DNA of 64,000 bases from Escarpia spicata (lineage: Eukaryota > Annelida > Polychaeta > Sabellida > Siboglinidae): NCBI GenBank assembly GCA_963995525.1, contig OZ023210.1, positions 28,461,249 through 28,525,248 on the forward strand. The letters run 5' to 3'. Positions 41,720-54,600 of the stretch are shown here, one piece after another; within the stretch, counting starts at the first letter, position 1, and each line of letters begins with the position of its first letter. Position numbers and translations under genes: made by a program. The notes under the pieces are model-generated. The model saw nothing but the letters and a program-made list of their open reading frames with translations, did not search any database and was not told the DNA's origin.

Positions 41720-42533
41720 TTAGTATGTGAAGTTGTAGTTGTAGAGGTCTGGATGGTCTCTCCAGTCTCTTTGGAGGCGGGACTTCAGCTGATTGACTGT
41801 CTGTGCTTGGACTGTGTCTTCTGATAGTGCATTCCAGGATCTTACTACACGGGTGGAAAGGAAAGAATGAAGTTCAGAGGATAGTACAAGATCCAATGTA
41901 TTCTCACCCCTAGTAGCAGCGCATATGTGTTGGGTTAGAAACAGATCTTGGGTGAGTTCCATGAAACGTATCCCCTCGGCTCCTGTTTGCATCCTAATCC
42001 AGTCAATGGTTCTGTGGTTTTTTGCTGGTTTTGTGGACTGGCTGCCCCTCCTGGTGGGAGCCGTTCTCGATTGACTGCTCCTTCTGGGAGGTGTTGTTCC
42101 TGACTGACTGCCTCTTGTAGGTGCCACTGGTGTTGTTTGGCACCTGGAGAGGGTCGTTCCTTTTTAATTTTTACTGGGTAGTGATGTTTCCGCCTGGGTG
42201 CCTTGCAACTTACTGTCATTCACATCTATAATGTGGCCTCGATGGATGTATGTTCTTTTCGCCTTTTCCGTTCCTTTCCCTTAATTCCTTCCTTAATTGG
42301 TACTGTTTCTCCCTTTCTTTCTTAGTCTCATCTACACTGATGTAAACGTGTTTCCATTCGTCCTTGTTTCTCAGGTTCTTTGCTACTCTTAGCACTATTG
42401 TTTTCATGTTCCGATTTCCCAGTGTTACAACTGTTAGTCTATTCCTACCCTCCATTTTGTTTTCCTGGACTCTACTTACTGAAATTATTTCTACCTCTTT
42501 CTGTTCCAAAACATTGTGCATCAAATGCTCCAC
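41720..42533 (-). pseudogene. internally deleted LINE: ORF1-like, endonuclease piece fused to C-terminal tail
   Basis: ORF1-like helix region at 42533-42216 (TIVLRVAKNLRNKDEWKHVY, YQLRKELRERNGKGEK), a Pro/Ser/Arg-rich repeat region, then one 135-codon frame (42127-41720) that runs from an endonuclease block (DLFLTQHICAATRGENTLDL) straight into the post-RT tail (FLSTRVVRSWNALSEDT). The whole RT is missing between them. Confidence 0.75.
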
Positions 42534-42865
42534 AAGTTCTTTGTCATCTTCCCAACTCCCATGTTCTTCACTGTCTATTTCATCGAGATTTCTGATGAGT
42601 ACATTTGCGCTCTTTGCTTCTGTTTACTGTTTATTGTTTATCTATAATCCAAATCCAAGTACCAGTGAAACTTCCAAGTCCCAAGGACCAGGCAAGACCG
42701 AAGCTAAATTAGTGCTACAGGGCATCATCATGTGCGCTAGCAAGGATTTGTCCCCCATGGCGGCTTTCGTGTTTTTAATGTCCTGTTGAAAAAGCCTGTT
42801 AGTATAATAAGTATATAGTTTTATGTGCGCCTTGTTATTGTCAGCCTTGCCTGTTCTACTGTATT

Positions 42866-43200
42866 TTACATAAGATAAGATAAGATAACTTCTATTGCGC
42901 CTAAATCCTTGGAAACCAAGCTCAGAGGCGCATCAAAACAAAAGGGTTGGTCAATCTCAAAGTCCATAAGTAGTTTTCCAGTTGTCAACAGATGGGTCAA
43001 GGCGCTAGGGAGCTAAGGTGGATAAGCACGGTTGTAAAGATACGTTTTTAAATGACGACGGAATTTTGTAATATTTTCAACTGATCTAACACTAAGAGGA
43101 AGCGTATTCCAAAGAGTTGGTGCAGCAACAGAAAAAGCCCTAGTTCCAATGTTAGTGTTGGCTCTAGGAACAAAAAGTAGGTCAGAACTAGATGTTATTA
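42866..43200 (-). pseudogene. LINE 3' end with C-terminal tail
   Basis: The minus strand reads DLLFVPRANTNIGTRAFSVA, then APTLWNTLPLSVRS, KFRRHLKTYLYNRAYPP and a stop at 43013-43015. This is the conserved end of a CR1/L2-like Pol. The 3' tail carries gataagataagataa. Confidence 0.8.
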
Positions 43201-46200
43201 AGCTAGAGTTATTTTAATAACGCGTAGTTTCTTTATTTGGTGTAACTAATGTCTACTTATAACTATAGGTAATGTATATTTATTTTTGTTAGAATACGCA
43301 GATTGTTTGAGTTGTTTTGGGGGCGATTTTGGTTTTGCGCGCTTTAATTATTGTTCACTAATCTGCCATTTTGTTTACAAATTTTCTGTCGGTTGTTAGG
43401 CAATAAAATTGAGTGAACTACAAATTAGAATTGGTTGATCATAAATGTATTAATACGGACGTATCTTGCACGTGTGAAAATTTTGAAAAATTATAGTCCT
43501 TAGAATGTGTGATATTGGCTATAATCGTAGAAGTACGAAAGAGGAAACACACCTGACGCATGTGCAGTTACCTTTGCGTTCAAGTTTCGTTGTAATGCTT
43601 TGACTTCTGGTAATGTTACACTTACCAGATCCTTAATTTTACGGCTATAAATCAATGTACACTTGAATTGTTTGACTTGTTTGAATAAAAGCTTTTGATT
43701 TGATTTGTGTCTGAAATTAGCAAAAAATGAACTGGCCCAAATTTTTTCTGAACTGGCCCTGCTAAATTTGAACTGGCCCGCCTAATTTACAAACGACATC
43801 AACACATTTCCATTTTTCCAAATTCTTTGTTCACACAGGTGAATGTCATTTAATTTTTACATGTAAGTATATAAGATATTAAACAGTAATATTTTTTACA
43901 TTAAATATGTGTACACTAATATAATTAAGTTTTGGGATTGATCTGGAAAAAGACATGCATGTGCCCTTCGGGCACAATTCACTTCAGAGATAGAACTGTG
44001 CCTTTTTGAAATTTTATGTGCTCCAAATCAGTTGATTAACATTTTATTAATTAATTTGCATGATAGTATGATCGCTTAAATAACCTGGTAAATGTGAACA
44101 TCACATTTCTTTAATATTAGGCATGTAATCATGTTATTATTTAACTTGTTTTGAATTCTATGCAGGACTGCAACATATTTCTGGATACAAAATATATAAC
44201 CATCAATTAGTACTGGTTTGATACCAGAATTCTTCGATATCAATCGATACCAGAATTTTGTTCGATACTTACGTTGTAAGTCTAATACATATACAGTAAA
44301 GATCCCAATAGAAACACACTATCCACCTAGACTAATGGCATAGAAGCACACACTGTTTTTTATTAGGGAAACGTAACAAAATAGATTTTTCATGAATGAA
44401 TGCATGCCAGACATAACTGATGGCAATAGTGTAGTTAGCGCCACCTTGCAGATGCTTGATAGGTCATTCATACTAATCATAGTGTGCATGTGTGTCTCTA
44501 GCTGCAACATTCTTGTCATGTGTCAATGTTGCGTCAGTCAGTTTGGTAGATGTGCACTGCGGACTATGTGTGTTGCCTGGTACCACTTTTAAGAAACAAA
44601 TAGTCGTGCACCAAAGTCTTAGCACACGCTCTGAGTGTCTGTTGGGAACTATACGGTACACCTATTCAATTTTCAACTTAACCATCGATACATACCAGTT
44701 GATATAGTTATGCAAACAACGATTAATATGCAATTTTCATTTTACTTCAATAAACAAATAACGGTTGTAATTGTTTAATTCAAATTTATTACTGTTGTAA
44801 AAGTAATTGTAATGTAACATTAAAACAATACAGACAATAGCAATAAAATATATAATAATAAATAAATAAAACTTGTAGTCACGTCGCGTATGTCACTTCT
44901 TGACGCTGTCGCTGCAGTAAATTCAGCAACCAATGGTGATTCACTTCGACTGTAACTACTACTAGATGTCCATTGCTTGGTTGTCGAAAATTATGATGGA
45001 ACACGTTGTTCTCGTTGTTACCAAGACTTCCTTAAATCATCATGTTTTGGTAGTCTCTTGGATGATGGACAGTGACATGTTTCGTCAAATTCGTTGTATT
45101 TCCCCTACGTGTTTGGGGGAGCGTTTCTGGCATAGTAGACACTGTACCGTGTTTCCGTCTTTGTTAACAAAAACTGCCAAATTGGCGATGTGCGTTTTGA
45201 CATTTTATCGTTCATCTTGGTTGAGCAAGTATGGCAAACGGTGGCGCCATCATACAGCAAAACATAGCGCCACCAAACTGAACCTGGGTAAACGAGGCTA
45301 GTGTGTAGCGCTTGAGTAATTATATTATTATTATATTAAACTAGGTTCATGAATACTTATGCGTGCAATAAACACTCTATAAAATTACTGGAATGTTGAG
45401 TGTTTTTGGTACGCTGTAGAGTGGGTAAGGTAAAGTGGTGAGGCAAACGGTAGATATATCGAATATCAAACCAGCACTACCATCAATATCAAAGTGCTCA
45501 GAGATATACAGGTTTTTTTTCTTCAATCTGTAACATTATAAAATTAGATACATTCAGGGTTATTGTGCCACATTTTTTGTGGACTGGTAATGCTACTACA
45601 GTCTACTGCCCCAAGGATAGAGAGATTCTAACTGAGAAATACGATGCAGCAGTTTGTGACATTGAGCGACAACAATTCACATACGAGAGAGCATCAACTA
45701 AAAATATTCAAAGAACCATGTTGATTAAACATTAAAAAACTCATTGATTCACTGATACAGAGATGTATGGAATAGCCTCACTCAGTCTGTGATTGAGATT
45801 GCATCGATGTAGTCGTTTGAGGGGAAATTGGGTTATAAGTTGTGGGAAAATCGCCCAATTAAATTATGCTACACATAATACAATAAGCAGTGCATTAGAG
45901 TGATCGCTCGCGCTCCTACCGCTCGCGCTAATCGCTCATCTATTGAGTGATGTATCGCTCGCGCTAATTGCGATTATCGCTTGCGTCACCAGACCTGCTA
46001 CATGTGGTGCCCTCTAGCGGCAAAATACACACCCATTTGTTTGAAAGAAAGTCTGTTCTTGTCACGAAAATTAGCGTTGGAGTGCAGTTGCTGACGTTTC
46101 CAGAGCCATGACATGGAATTTGCTTGTTGCTCAACAGGATTTGTGTTGGCCAGCCGGTCGTTTGACAGTCACAGATCATTAATCAGCTGCAAAGTTACGC

Positions 46201-46639
46201 AGCACTGGTAGCAGTGAAATCGAAACCGTGTCACGCATCTGTGCTTGGGTCATGGGATTGGGTGTGCGGCTACTGCCGCGGTGCCAACAGCTAGCGTCCG
46301 CCCCATAAACAAAACATAATCATCAGCATCGTTACACTGCTGTCATTTCTGTATCATCATCACTAGTACTTACTGTCTCAAATGTTTTAACAGCATGCAA
46401 CTTTTCAATCTGTGCCAATGCTTGATGTCCTGAATTGACCGGATCGAATTAATCTTGCATAATGGATACTGCTATGGCATGGCTAACCTCGATTGCATTT
46501 TGGCATGACTGGGCAGTGGCGTCACCAGACGGACAAACAGGAATGTCATGTAGCAGATTAAAATAAAACTATAATAAAAAGGCACAAAGGTATTGATTAG
46601 ACTGTTCTCAGTGTCCAGTCATCAATGTAAGATGTGATT
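43201..46639. other. intergenic, nothing firm recognised
   Basis: About 3.4 kb of mostly AT-rich DNA. A GC-rich cluster of cgctcgcgct motifs occurs at 45898-45985. No coding region is supported. Confidence 0.5.
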
Positions 46640-47027
46640 TAAATAACTCCATTCAGGCCTTTGTTCTGTTTGTTTTCCGCGGGCCGTTGTTTGTGTTCGG
46701 GCATAGACTTGAGCAAACCAGAGGCGGAGCGCTATTTGGGCCTCAAAATGCACTAAAGTCGTAAATATGCCTGGGATGATGTGGCATGATTTAATTACCG
46801 CATTGTCGTGTCAAATTTAGGCAAAAGTATACCAGGTAGTTAATAACGGCAAAATCGAGGTGCCCACATTGGCTGTTGTCACAATTTTCAGCCGCCAAAT
46901 TTTCTTTTCTTAACTGTTTGGTTCAACTTCAAACAAATAATAACAAACCCAGCTACACTCACAAAGATTTATAATTTGTTGTTGTTTTCTGCAGGTGCGA
47001 GCATAAACATTGCGGAGTTGACTAAAT
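46640..47027 (+). promoter_or_regulatory. upstream region and 5' UTR of gene 2
   Basis: A strong acceptor (tgttttctgcag, ending 46994) lies 33 bases before the ATG, so at least one 5' UTR exon is further upstream. A GC-richer island at 46670-46770 (ccgcgggccgttgtttgtgt, gaggcggagcgct) is the best nearby candidate for that exon or promoter. No TATA box is clear. Confidence 0.4.
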
Positions 47028-47154
47028 ATGAATGAAGCAAAAGATTGGAACAAGCTCACCATAGCTATGTTGAAGCAGGAACTAGCTAACCGGAATCTGG
47101 ATGTGTTGGGGAAGAAGACCGATCTTATAAGCAGACTGGAGAAGAGTGAACAAA
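47028..47154 (+). CDS. gene 2 exon 1: start codon and SAP domain
   Basis: The start MNEAKDW is followed by [19 protein letters not shown] and KKTDLISRL, the SAP pattern of two short amphipathic helices with a Gly-Lys-Lys turn. Donor CAAA|GTAAGA, phase 1. Confidence 0.9.
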
Positions 47155-48321
47155 GTAAGAACTTTGTTTTATTGAAAAAAGCGATTTATATATTTGCATC
47201 AAACCAGACAAGAAAAATTGAATAATATTTCAAAATTTAATACAGTTTTTGTTATAATATTGATGCCTTTTTGTTTAAGAATATTCATGGCTGTAGAAAT
47301 GATTTTATATAATATGCAAACAATTGTGCAAAGTTATATAATGGACCATCCAACCATATAGTCTAGATGACAAAGGTATTTTATCTTGTACAGGTATGAT
47401 TTAATATTAAAATATTTAGTTGTACTTATATCTTATATGCACACTTGTATGTAGGTGGATTTTTAAATGTAAAATAAAAAAGCCGTTTTCTGTTAGTACC
47501 AAAGTGTGCACAAATATGGGATGAGTATCGCACGCAATGTTCATTTCTTTTCCTTTGTTCAGATTCTAAGGAGAATTTTGCGTTGGGTGATGGACCTGGC
47601 TTGTCCGAGAACAACAAACATGATGACTCTACCAATGCCACAGGTAGCAGTGTTCTTGCTTCTGTGGTTGTTGCTCAAAATAAGTTTAACATCAACTTTA
47701 GTTGACAGCTTGACATAGAATAATAAAAAAAATTATATGGTCCCAATTGTGTTAATACAATTAAGATCATGAAATTAATGATAATTAGTAGTAGCTATAT
47801 GTTAATGTGTTAAATGTTGAGTATTTAAGTGCATCTCCTACAAGGTGCCGAAGTCCACTCACCTGTCTGTTTACTTCCTTGGACTATTCACCTCTAATCT
47901 ACCAGTTGGTGATGTATTTCAGAAAACACGACAATAGTGTACTGAAACTTTCTTCAGGAGAGTTCTTTTTGAATTCAAAAACTATATTTTGACATATCCA
48001 AATAATTGTTACTTGATGAACGTCATACACAAATTTATGATCACATCATACAGTGTTATAGGTACTTAAGAAGTTGACGTGATACGTCTAACGAAAGCCT
48101 CTACTTTGTAAAATTCATTTGGATATGTAAAAATTTATTGAATACAACGATAATTATTTAACACTTATTAACATACATGTTTTTAATATTCGTGCATTTT
48201 CTAGAGGGTGTACCTGAGAAAATTGAACGGTGCTCTCCACATGGCATGATAATTAATGTTCTTGGTTTGTTGCTCCATGGGTGGGTGTGAGCTACTGTAT
48301 TTAGTCCCATCACTGACATGT

Positions 48322-48402
<81 letters not shown>

Positions 48403-48451
48403 CAGGGGAGGAGTTCAGTGTCAATGACCTGCAATTGGTGGATGAGTTCAT

Positions 48452-48539
<88 letters not shown>

Positions 48540-48590
48540 CAGGGGAGGAGGTCAGTGTCAATTACCTGCAATTGGTGGATGAGTTCATTG

Positions 48591-48674
<84 letters not shown>

Positions 48675-51600
48675 CAGGGGAGGAGTTCAGTGTCAATGAC
48701 CTGCAGTTGGTGGATGAGTTCATTGATGTAATGTGTGTGTGTGTGTGACAGGGGATGAGGTCAGTGTCGATGACCTGCAGTTGGTGGATGAGTTCATTGA
48801 TGTGGTGTGTGTGTGTGATAGGGGAGGAGTTCAGTGTCGATGACCTGCAGTTGGTGGATTAGTTCATTGATGTAATGTGTGTGTGACAGGGGAGGAGTTC
48901 AGTGTCGATGACCTGCAGTTGGTGGATGAGTTCATTGATGTAATGTGTGTGTGACAGGGGAGGAGTTCAGTGTCGATGACCTGCAGTTGGTGGATTAGTT
49001 CATTGATGTAATGTGTGTGTGACAGGGGAGGAGTTCAGTGTCGATGACCTGCAGTTGGTGGATGAGTTCATTGATGTGGTGTGTGTGTGTGATAGGGGAG
49101 GAGTTCAGTGTCGATGACCTGCAGTTGGTGGATTAGTTCATTGATGTAATGTGTGTGTGACAGGGGAGGAGTTCAGTGTCGATGACCTGCAGTTGGTGGA
49201 TGAGTTTGTTGATGACGACTACCTGGAAGAGGAGGAGAAGATGGAAGGGTTGGACAATGAGGACGGTAAGCCAGGTATGTATTTTTGTGCTCGCACCTGT
49301 TGTTGTTACTGCTAGGGCTGTTTGTGACAGATTTAACATTTCAACTATGTGATATATGTAAAACACTATTGTCACTTCAGGTGGTAATGGTCCATGTACT
49401 TAGTACAGTGGCCTTTCATTATAAGGACACTAGATGTATATATTTCTGTACATTCATATAGGACCCAGTGGAACATCCACTAAAAGAAACAATGTTGAAA
49501 TGCCTGTTCTGGCCTGCACTGTTTATGTACATATAAGGAGCATTGGTAATATAGAACAGATTAACCAAGTCCCTTATTATGGGAGTCCTCTGTAGAAGTC
49601 TTTGTAGAATGTTATCCAACTCTTTGTAAAGTACGTTTCAGCAAAAAGCTCTGACAATTTATATATTAATATGCTACGGTTGGAGTATTGCAAATACATC
49701 TCCTCAGAGCGACCGAGGTCTACTCGCCTCTCTCTATGTTCATTCACATCCTTCATCTTTGGCTTCTCACCTACCAGTTGGGGATGTATTTCAAAAAACA
49801 CGATGATATATGAGTTATTTAGAATTATTTACTTACACATATTTTGTATACATGGCAGCTGCTCTTTGTTGTGCGATGGGTAGGCTGTAAACTACTGTGA
49901 GTATATTTGTCTGCTATGTATGCAAGTATTTCTTTTTTATTTTGCATATAATAACATTTCACAAGTGTTATTAAATAAAAACTTTTTGATTATTATGAAT
50001 CCGAATACCACCTATCAGTTAGAGCTGCCTAAATATTCTGATATATATGATCTCATTGGCCATGTCTGTGTATAACATTGATCATGTTGCTGTTAAACTA
50101 CTGTTGATGACACTGTTCACACAATAAAGTTGTAGCTGCTAACATTGCATTTTGCATAATATATATATATATATATATATGTTTCGCACAGATCAACTGA
50201 AGACATATGATGTGGACACCCTTAACATCCCAAAAGTGAATGAGATGCACAAAGGTAGGTGGCGAATTAGGGTTCCAGTAAACAACATTACAAGGTTGAA
50301 TCTCAAAGTGATTTGCGATCATCCATTCATTAAGCAGTCATGTCCTACTGGTTTTAGATTTGAATTACATAAACACTGTACAACTCACGATAGCGATGTC
50401 TTTAGTGTGGTACTGTTTGATGTAGTGAAATTTGATACCACACATATGTTGCTTGATTTATGGATTCCATTAATTGAAAAATTTATTTATGTATGTACTT
50501 CCTTACAAAGTATTGTTACTTACAAAATGTGTATATTCCAAACCTGACATGACTAGATACAGAGAAAGCGTAACATGGGTGAGAGATAAAGTAGGGGTGT
50601 AGGAAGGTGATGATCTGCTATATGTGACCCATCTTAACGAAATGAGTCGGATGTCGGCAAAACTGATTTTTCGTAAATGCCGTTTATGTAAAAAATCTTG
50701 AATCTACAGATTTTGAGATTTACCCTTAAAATGATTCCATAATATTCGTTTTATCGATTGCCACTACTGCTACTGTCTAATTAATTCTGTTTTATGTATT
50801 TTAATGTTATTTCTGAGGAGCTGTGCAAAATGTCCCGCTTGGTTTCTGTAAAAGAAAGTCGAAAATGCTGCAAAGTTGCACGCATTCTTTGCCGTCATTT
50901 TTGGGATGATCCCTAACAAATCGGATATCCCCTCGAAGCTTGACATGTCGTCTTTCCAAATATGGGTACATACATGCTAATAATTGCGAACTGTGACCTA
51001 CAAAAGGCAAGGAACACCCCCCCTCTAATGTGTAAACAAGTTCGGATCACATGGTAGCAACGCAACCACGTGACGCAAGCGGTTTCACGCATTGGTTCAG
51101 TGAAGAGGTAATTTGAATAATTCTCTATACACGCAGGCGTACTGTGTATTTTCACCGTGTCAGCGCTGTCACTTGTGACCCAGATAGTTGTTTATAACGA
51201 AGCAACAATGGTGTTCGGCATGGCTTCGAAGATGTGCTCTGTCCAAGCCCAGCCGAGGAGGTTGCCTATATTACTGGACCGCCTGGTTAGTAGGAGTCTG
51301 GGCATCGCCGGAGACTGACCCTGTTGTTGGACCGTCTGGTGAACAGGAGCCGTAACGAGAAACTACTGCGGCTACACTTTAGCAGACAGGGTCCAGTGAA
51401 CCCGTTCCCTGCACCCGAGGCCGTGCGCGTGCCGATACCACGCAAGCGAGGATGTGGCCGGTCTGGAAGCTACACTTGACTTACTGGACATTGTCACCGA
51501 TCTGTTGTCATTATGTAGTTACATTGTTCTTTGGTATTAAAATTCTTGTTAAATATGACTATCTGTTGTATTTTACTATGAAGATTACAAAAAATGTTCA

Positions 51601-54600
51601 TCATGTTTTCATAAATCTAAATAAGTTGTTTTTTAATAAAAAAATAATATAAAATTAATAATAAAAACAATAACATTCTTACTGACCCACCAATGACAGA
51701 TACCTCTACGAAATTTACTGTATAATGGTATAAGAGCTGCCGGTTTTCCCTTTTCTTAAAGGGAATAAAAACATCTATGGCTTGAATTCATATAATATTA
51801 CATCCTGCTATCTATTTCCATGTCCACCAAGCAAAAAAAAATAAAAAAAATTCAATTAATTAAAAATTTCACATTTTATGCTGTGCATCCGGACATTTTT
51901 GAATATTCATATTTTTGGCCTCCTTTTCGGGATGCCGAGATGTGACGTCACATATGACCCATAGTCGCATCAGGCCGACCCTTTCCATGCATTCAGAGCA
52001 TGTTTACAAGGATAGCTTTCGGATCGAAACAAACGTCAAAATTAGTTATTATGCGATATTCCGATGTAATACAAACACTAGTCATCATAGAGGAACAAGC
52101 AGTTATCTTACGGTTCCACATGAATCAAATTTTATTCAAAACAATGAATGCGAATGGGCATACAAGTCGACTAGGTTTCGCCGAGCTTGGGCTCGTTTTT
52201 AGAATAATTATATGGGATGCAATCAACGGGAGATAATCTACACCAATAAACATATCTAACAAACATATATTGCATCCAGCTACAGAAAGTAACATGTATA
52301 AGTGTATAATCTTATAATATCACTAGAATATCGATGTATGAAGGAGGAGTTGTACAATTTATCATAACAACTTAAATCAGTCAGCGAATTTCTGTCGGTC
52401 CTGCTAGCTCATTTGGTAAAGGCGTTGGTTCCTTGGCATTTATTTTGTAATCTGGCAATGCCGGTTCAATCCCGACACCAAACCATTGATTTTTTAACAC
52501 GTTTTCACCAAGTAATATAAACCAAATAATTTTTATACTATGATGCACTGTTTGTAAATATTTTTTTAATTTTTGTAGTAATTATTTATTCGCCACCAAA
52601 ATTAAAATATGGGAATTATAAAACGATGTTTCTAAATTGTATTTATCCAAACAAATATAATGTAATGGATATAGAATGTATTAACTATATATATATATAT
52701 ATATATATTGTACGATAATATATTGTAATTATATATGTGAAAACAAATGGTGATCTGTCTGGATAAATACAATTTAGAAACATCGTTATATATAATTACC
52801 ATATTTTCATTTTTGTGGCGAATAAATAATTACTACAAACATATTTACACACAGTGCATCATAGTATAAAAATGATTTTGTTTATATTACTTGGTGAAAA
52901 CATAAATAAAAAAAAGTGTAAAAAAAATCTATGTTTTGGTGTCAGGATCGAACTGGCGTCGCCCGATTACAAAATAAATGCCAAGGAGCCAACGCCTTTA
53001 CCAAACGAGCTAGCAGGACCGACAGAAATTCGCTAACTGATTTAAGTTGTTATGATAAATTGTACAACTCCTCCTTCATACATCGATATTCTAGTGATAT
53101 TATGAGATTATATACACATGACTTTCTGTAGCTGGATACAATATATGTTTGCTATGTATGTATATTGGTGTACAGTATCTCCCGTTGGTTGCATTCGATA
53201 TAATTATTCTGAAAACGAGCCCAAGCTCGGCGATACCTAATGTTCTTGAATGTTACATACAATGTTAAACTTTGTGTACACATGGAAAACGGATTTTAGC
53301 TAATGCCTTGTTTTTATTTCCTTTAACAATGCCAGTAATTACACAAGCAATTAATTTGTTGCTAACTTATTTCTGACAAAGGTTTTATTTGTATATTAAT
53401 GTAGTGTTACGATGATGCCATTATCGTCAAGTGATCCAAACATCATCCATATATGACAATGCTAACTAAGGCATAATGTATGATAGTGCAGCAGAGTTTT
53501 AGCTTTTCTAGCAATAGTGGTAATTACACAAACAATTAATTGTACTGCTATTTTATTTCTAACAAAGATGTTGTTTTCATATTAACAGAATGTTTTCAGA
53601 ATGTCATTATCTCGAAGTGGTCCAAATTTCAGCAAGATTTGTCCATGGTAACTAAGGTACATTACCTGAAACACAACAAATATGTTGCTTAAATTTTGAA
53701 GGTCGTTTTCTCGGATTGAAGACTTCAACCCCACACATGTTTGGCGAGCCGTAACTTCAGTTATAATTGAGATATCTTCTTGTATGATACATCATATGAA
53801 AGCAGAGAATCTGCTCTTTCAAATGATGCCAATAACTCAATATTAAAAAATGCCGACATGTGACTCATTTGGTTAAGATGGATCACATATAGTATATACC
53901 TTCTGCAGAAGAAAGTTGGCTGAGAACAAGCATTGAAAAAGAATACCACTTAATCTGTAGTAGTATAAAAGGAAAACTACCAGGATAAAAACAAAGAGGT
54001 TGAAAACAAATGGGATGATTTGTCAACTTCATTGAACTGGTGTTGGCTGGAGAGATTGCAAGAACAGTTTAACTGAGGCTAAGGCAACAGTGGTCCATAT
54101 CCAGGGAACCATCATCGCCATAGATTAACAGTTTAACACAGAATATGGTAATCAGTCACAGTTGACGACCACATCTAAAACATCATTCAATGGTTCTCTC
54201 AATGAGGTTAGCTATATTATTCTTTATTTCCAGTTGGAAAATAGATGCAGACAACATATGTACAGATTTCAAGAAATACACACCATTCAGGAAATCTGAA
54301 TTTGAAATAAGGAACTGCAAACAAATAGAAGGTGGTCTAGATAAAAACAAACAGCCAACTTGTTGTGGTTGTAGATCTTCAGGTGGCACAGAAGTTCCGA
54401 GTGCTCTACATCTACCCCCTGCGCACAGAGATGATGGCCGACCCAGCTATACAGATCCACTTCCTGCGCTGTTCGTCTGTGCTCTGCAAATTCTATCCAA
54501 CTGAGACGCCCGACGGTTACGTTTCTGAAGGGTATGTCTCCCGGCATTACAATCGGCCTAAACTTCTGAATTTCACTGGCAGTTTGTGGCAAAAACTCAC

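Larger units (their letters stand above)
52178..53235. repeat. ~1.06-kb palindrome, arms ~480 bp, AT-rich centre
   Basis: Left arm 52178-52655 and right arm 52760-53235 are inverted copies with scattered differences and different short deletions. The outer ends read cgccgagcttgggctcgt. Each arm holds a tRNA-like unit. Probably a foldback or tail-to-tail duplicated element. Confidence 0.88.
50612..53908. mobile_element. candidate DNA transposon with ~45-bp terminal inverted repeats in intron 4
   Basis: Left end near 50617-50660 (tatgtgacccatcttaacga, aaatgagtcgg) is matched inverted at 53850-53900 (ggttaagatggatcacata), with a few mismatches. TA flanks both ends, which could be a target duplication. 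No transposase is seen. It contains a GC-rich stretch (51190-51480), a palindrome and diverged internal duplications. Confidence 0.5.

Noticed and set aside
48158..48748. Cys-Val and Thr-His repeat frames over the (TG)n tracts
   Set aside because: Simple-sequence translation. No coding evidence.
50255..50547. Continuation of exon 4 as an open frame through its donor
   Set aside because: A good GTAGGT donor in the right phase leads to exon 5, and the added residues resemble nothing. Intron retention cannot be excluded but is not supported.
52393..52480. Functional tRNA gene
   Set aside because: The boxes and end pairing are good, but the anticodon stem does not form and the unit is mirrored in a palindromic element, so SINE or tRNA-derived is safer.
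54190..54374. Frame with a signal-peptide-like start before exon 5
   Set aside because: It is intron sequence running into exon 5 in the wrong frame. The RRM frame requires the acceptor at 54374.
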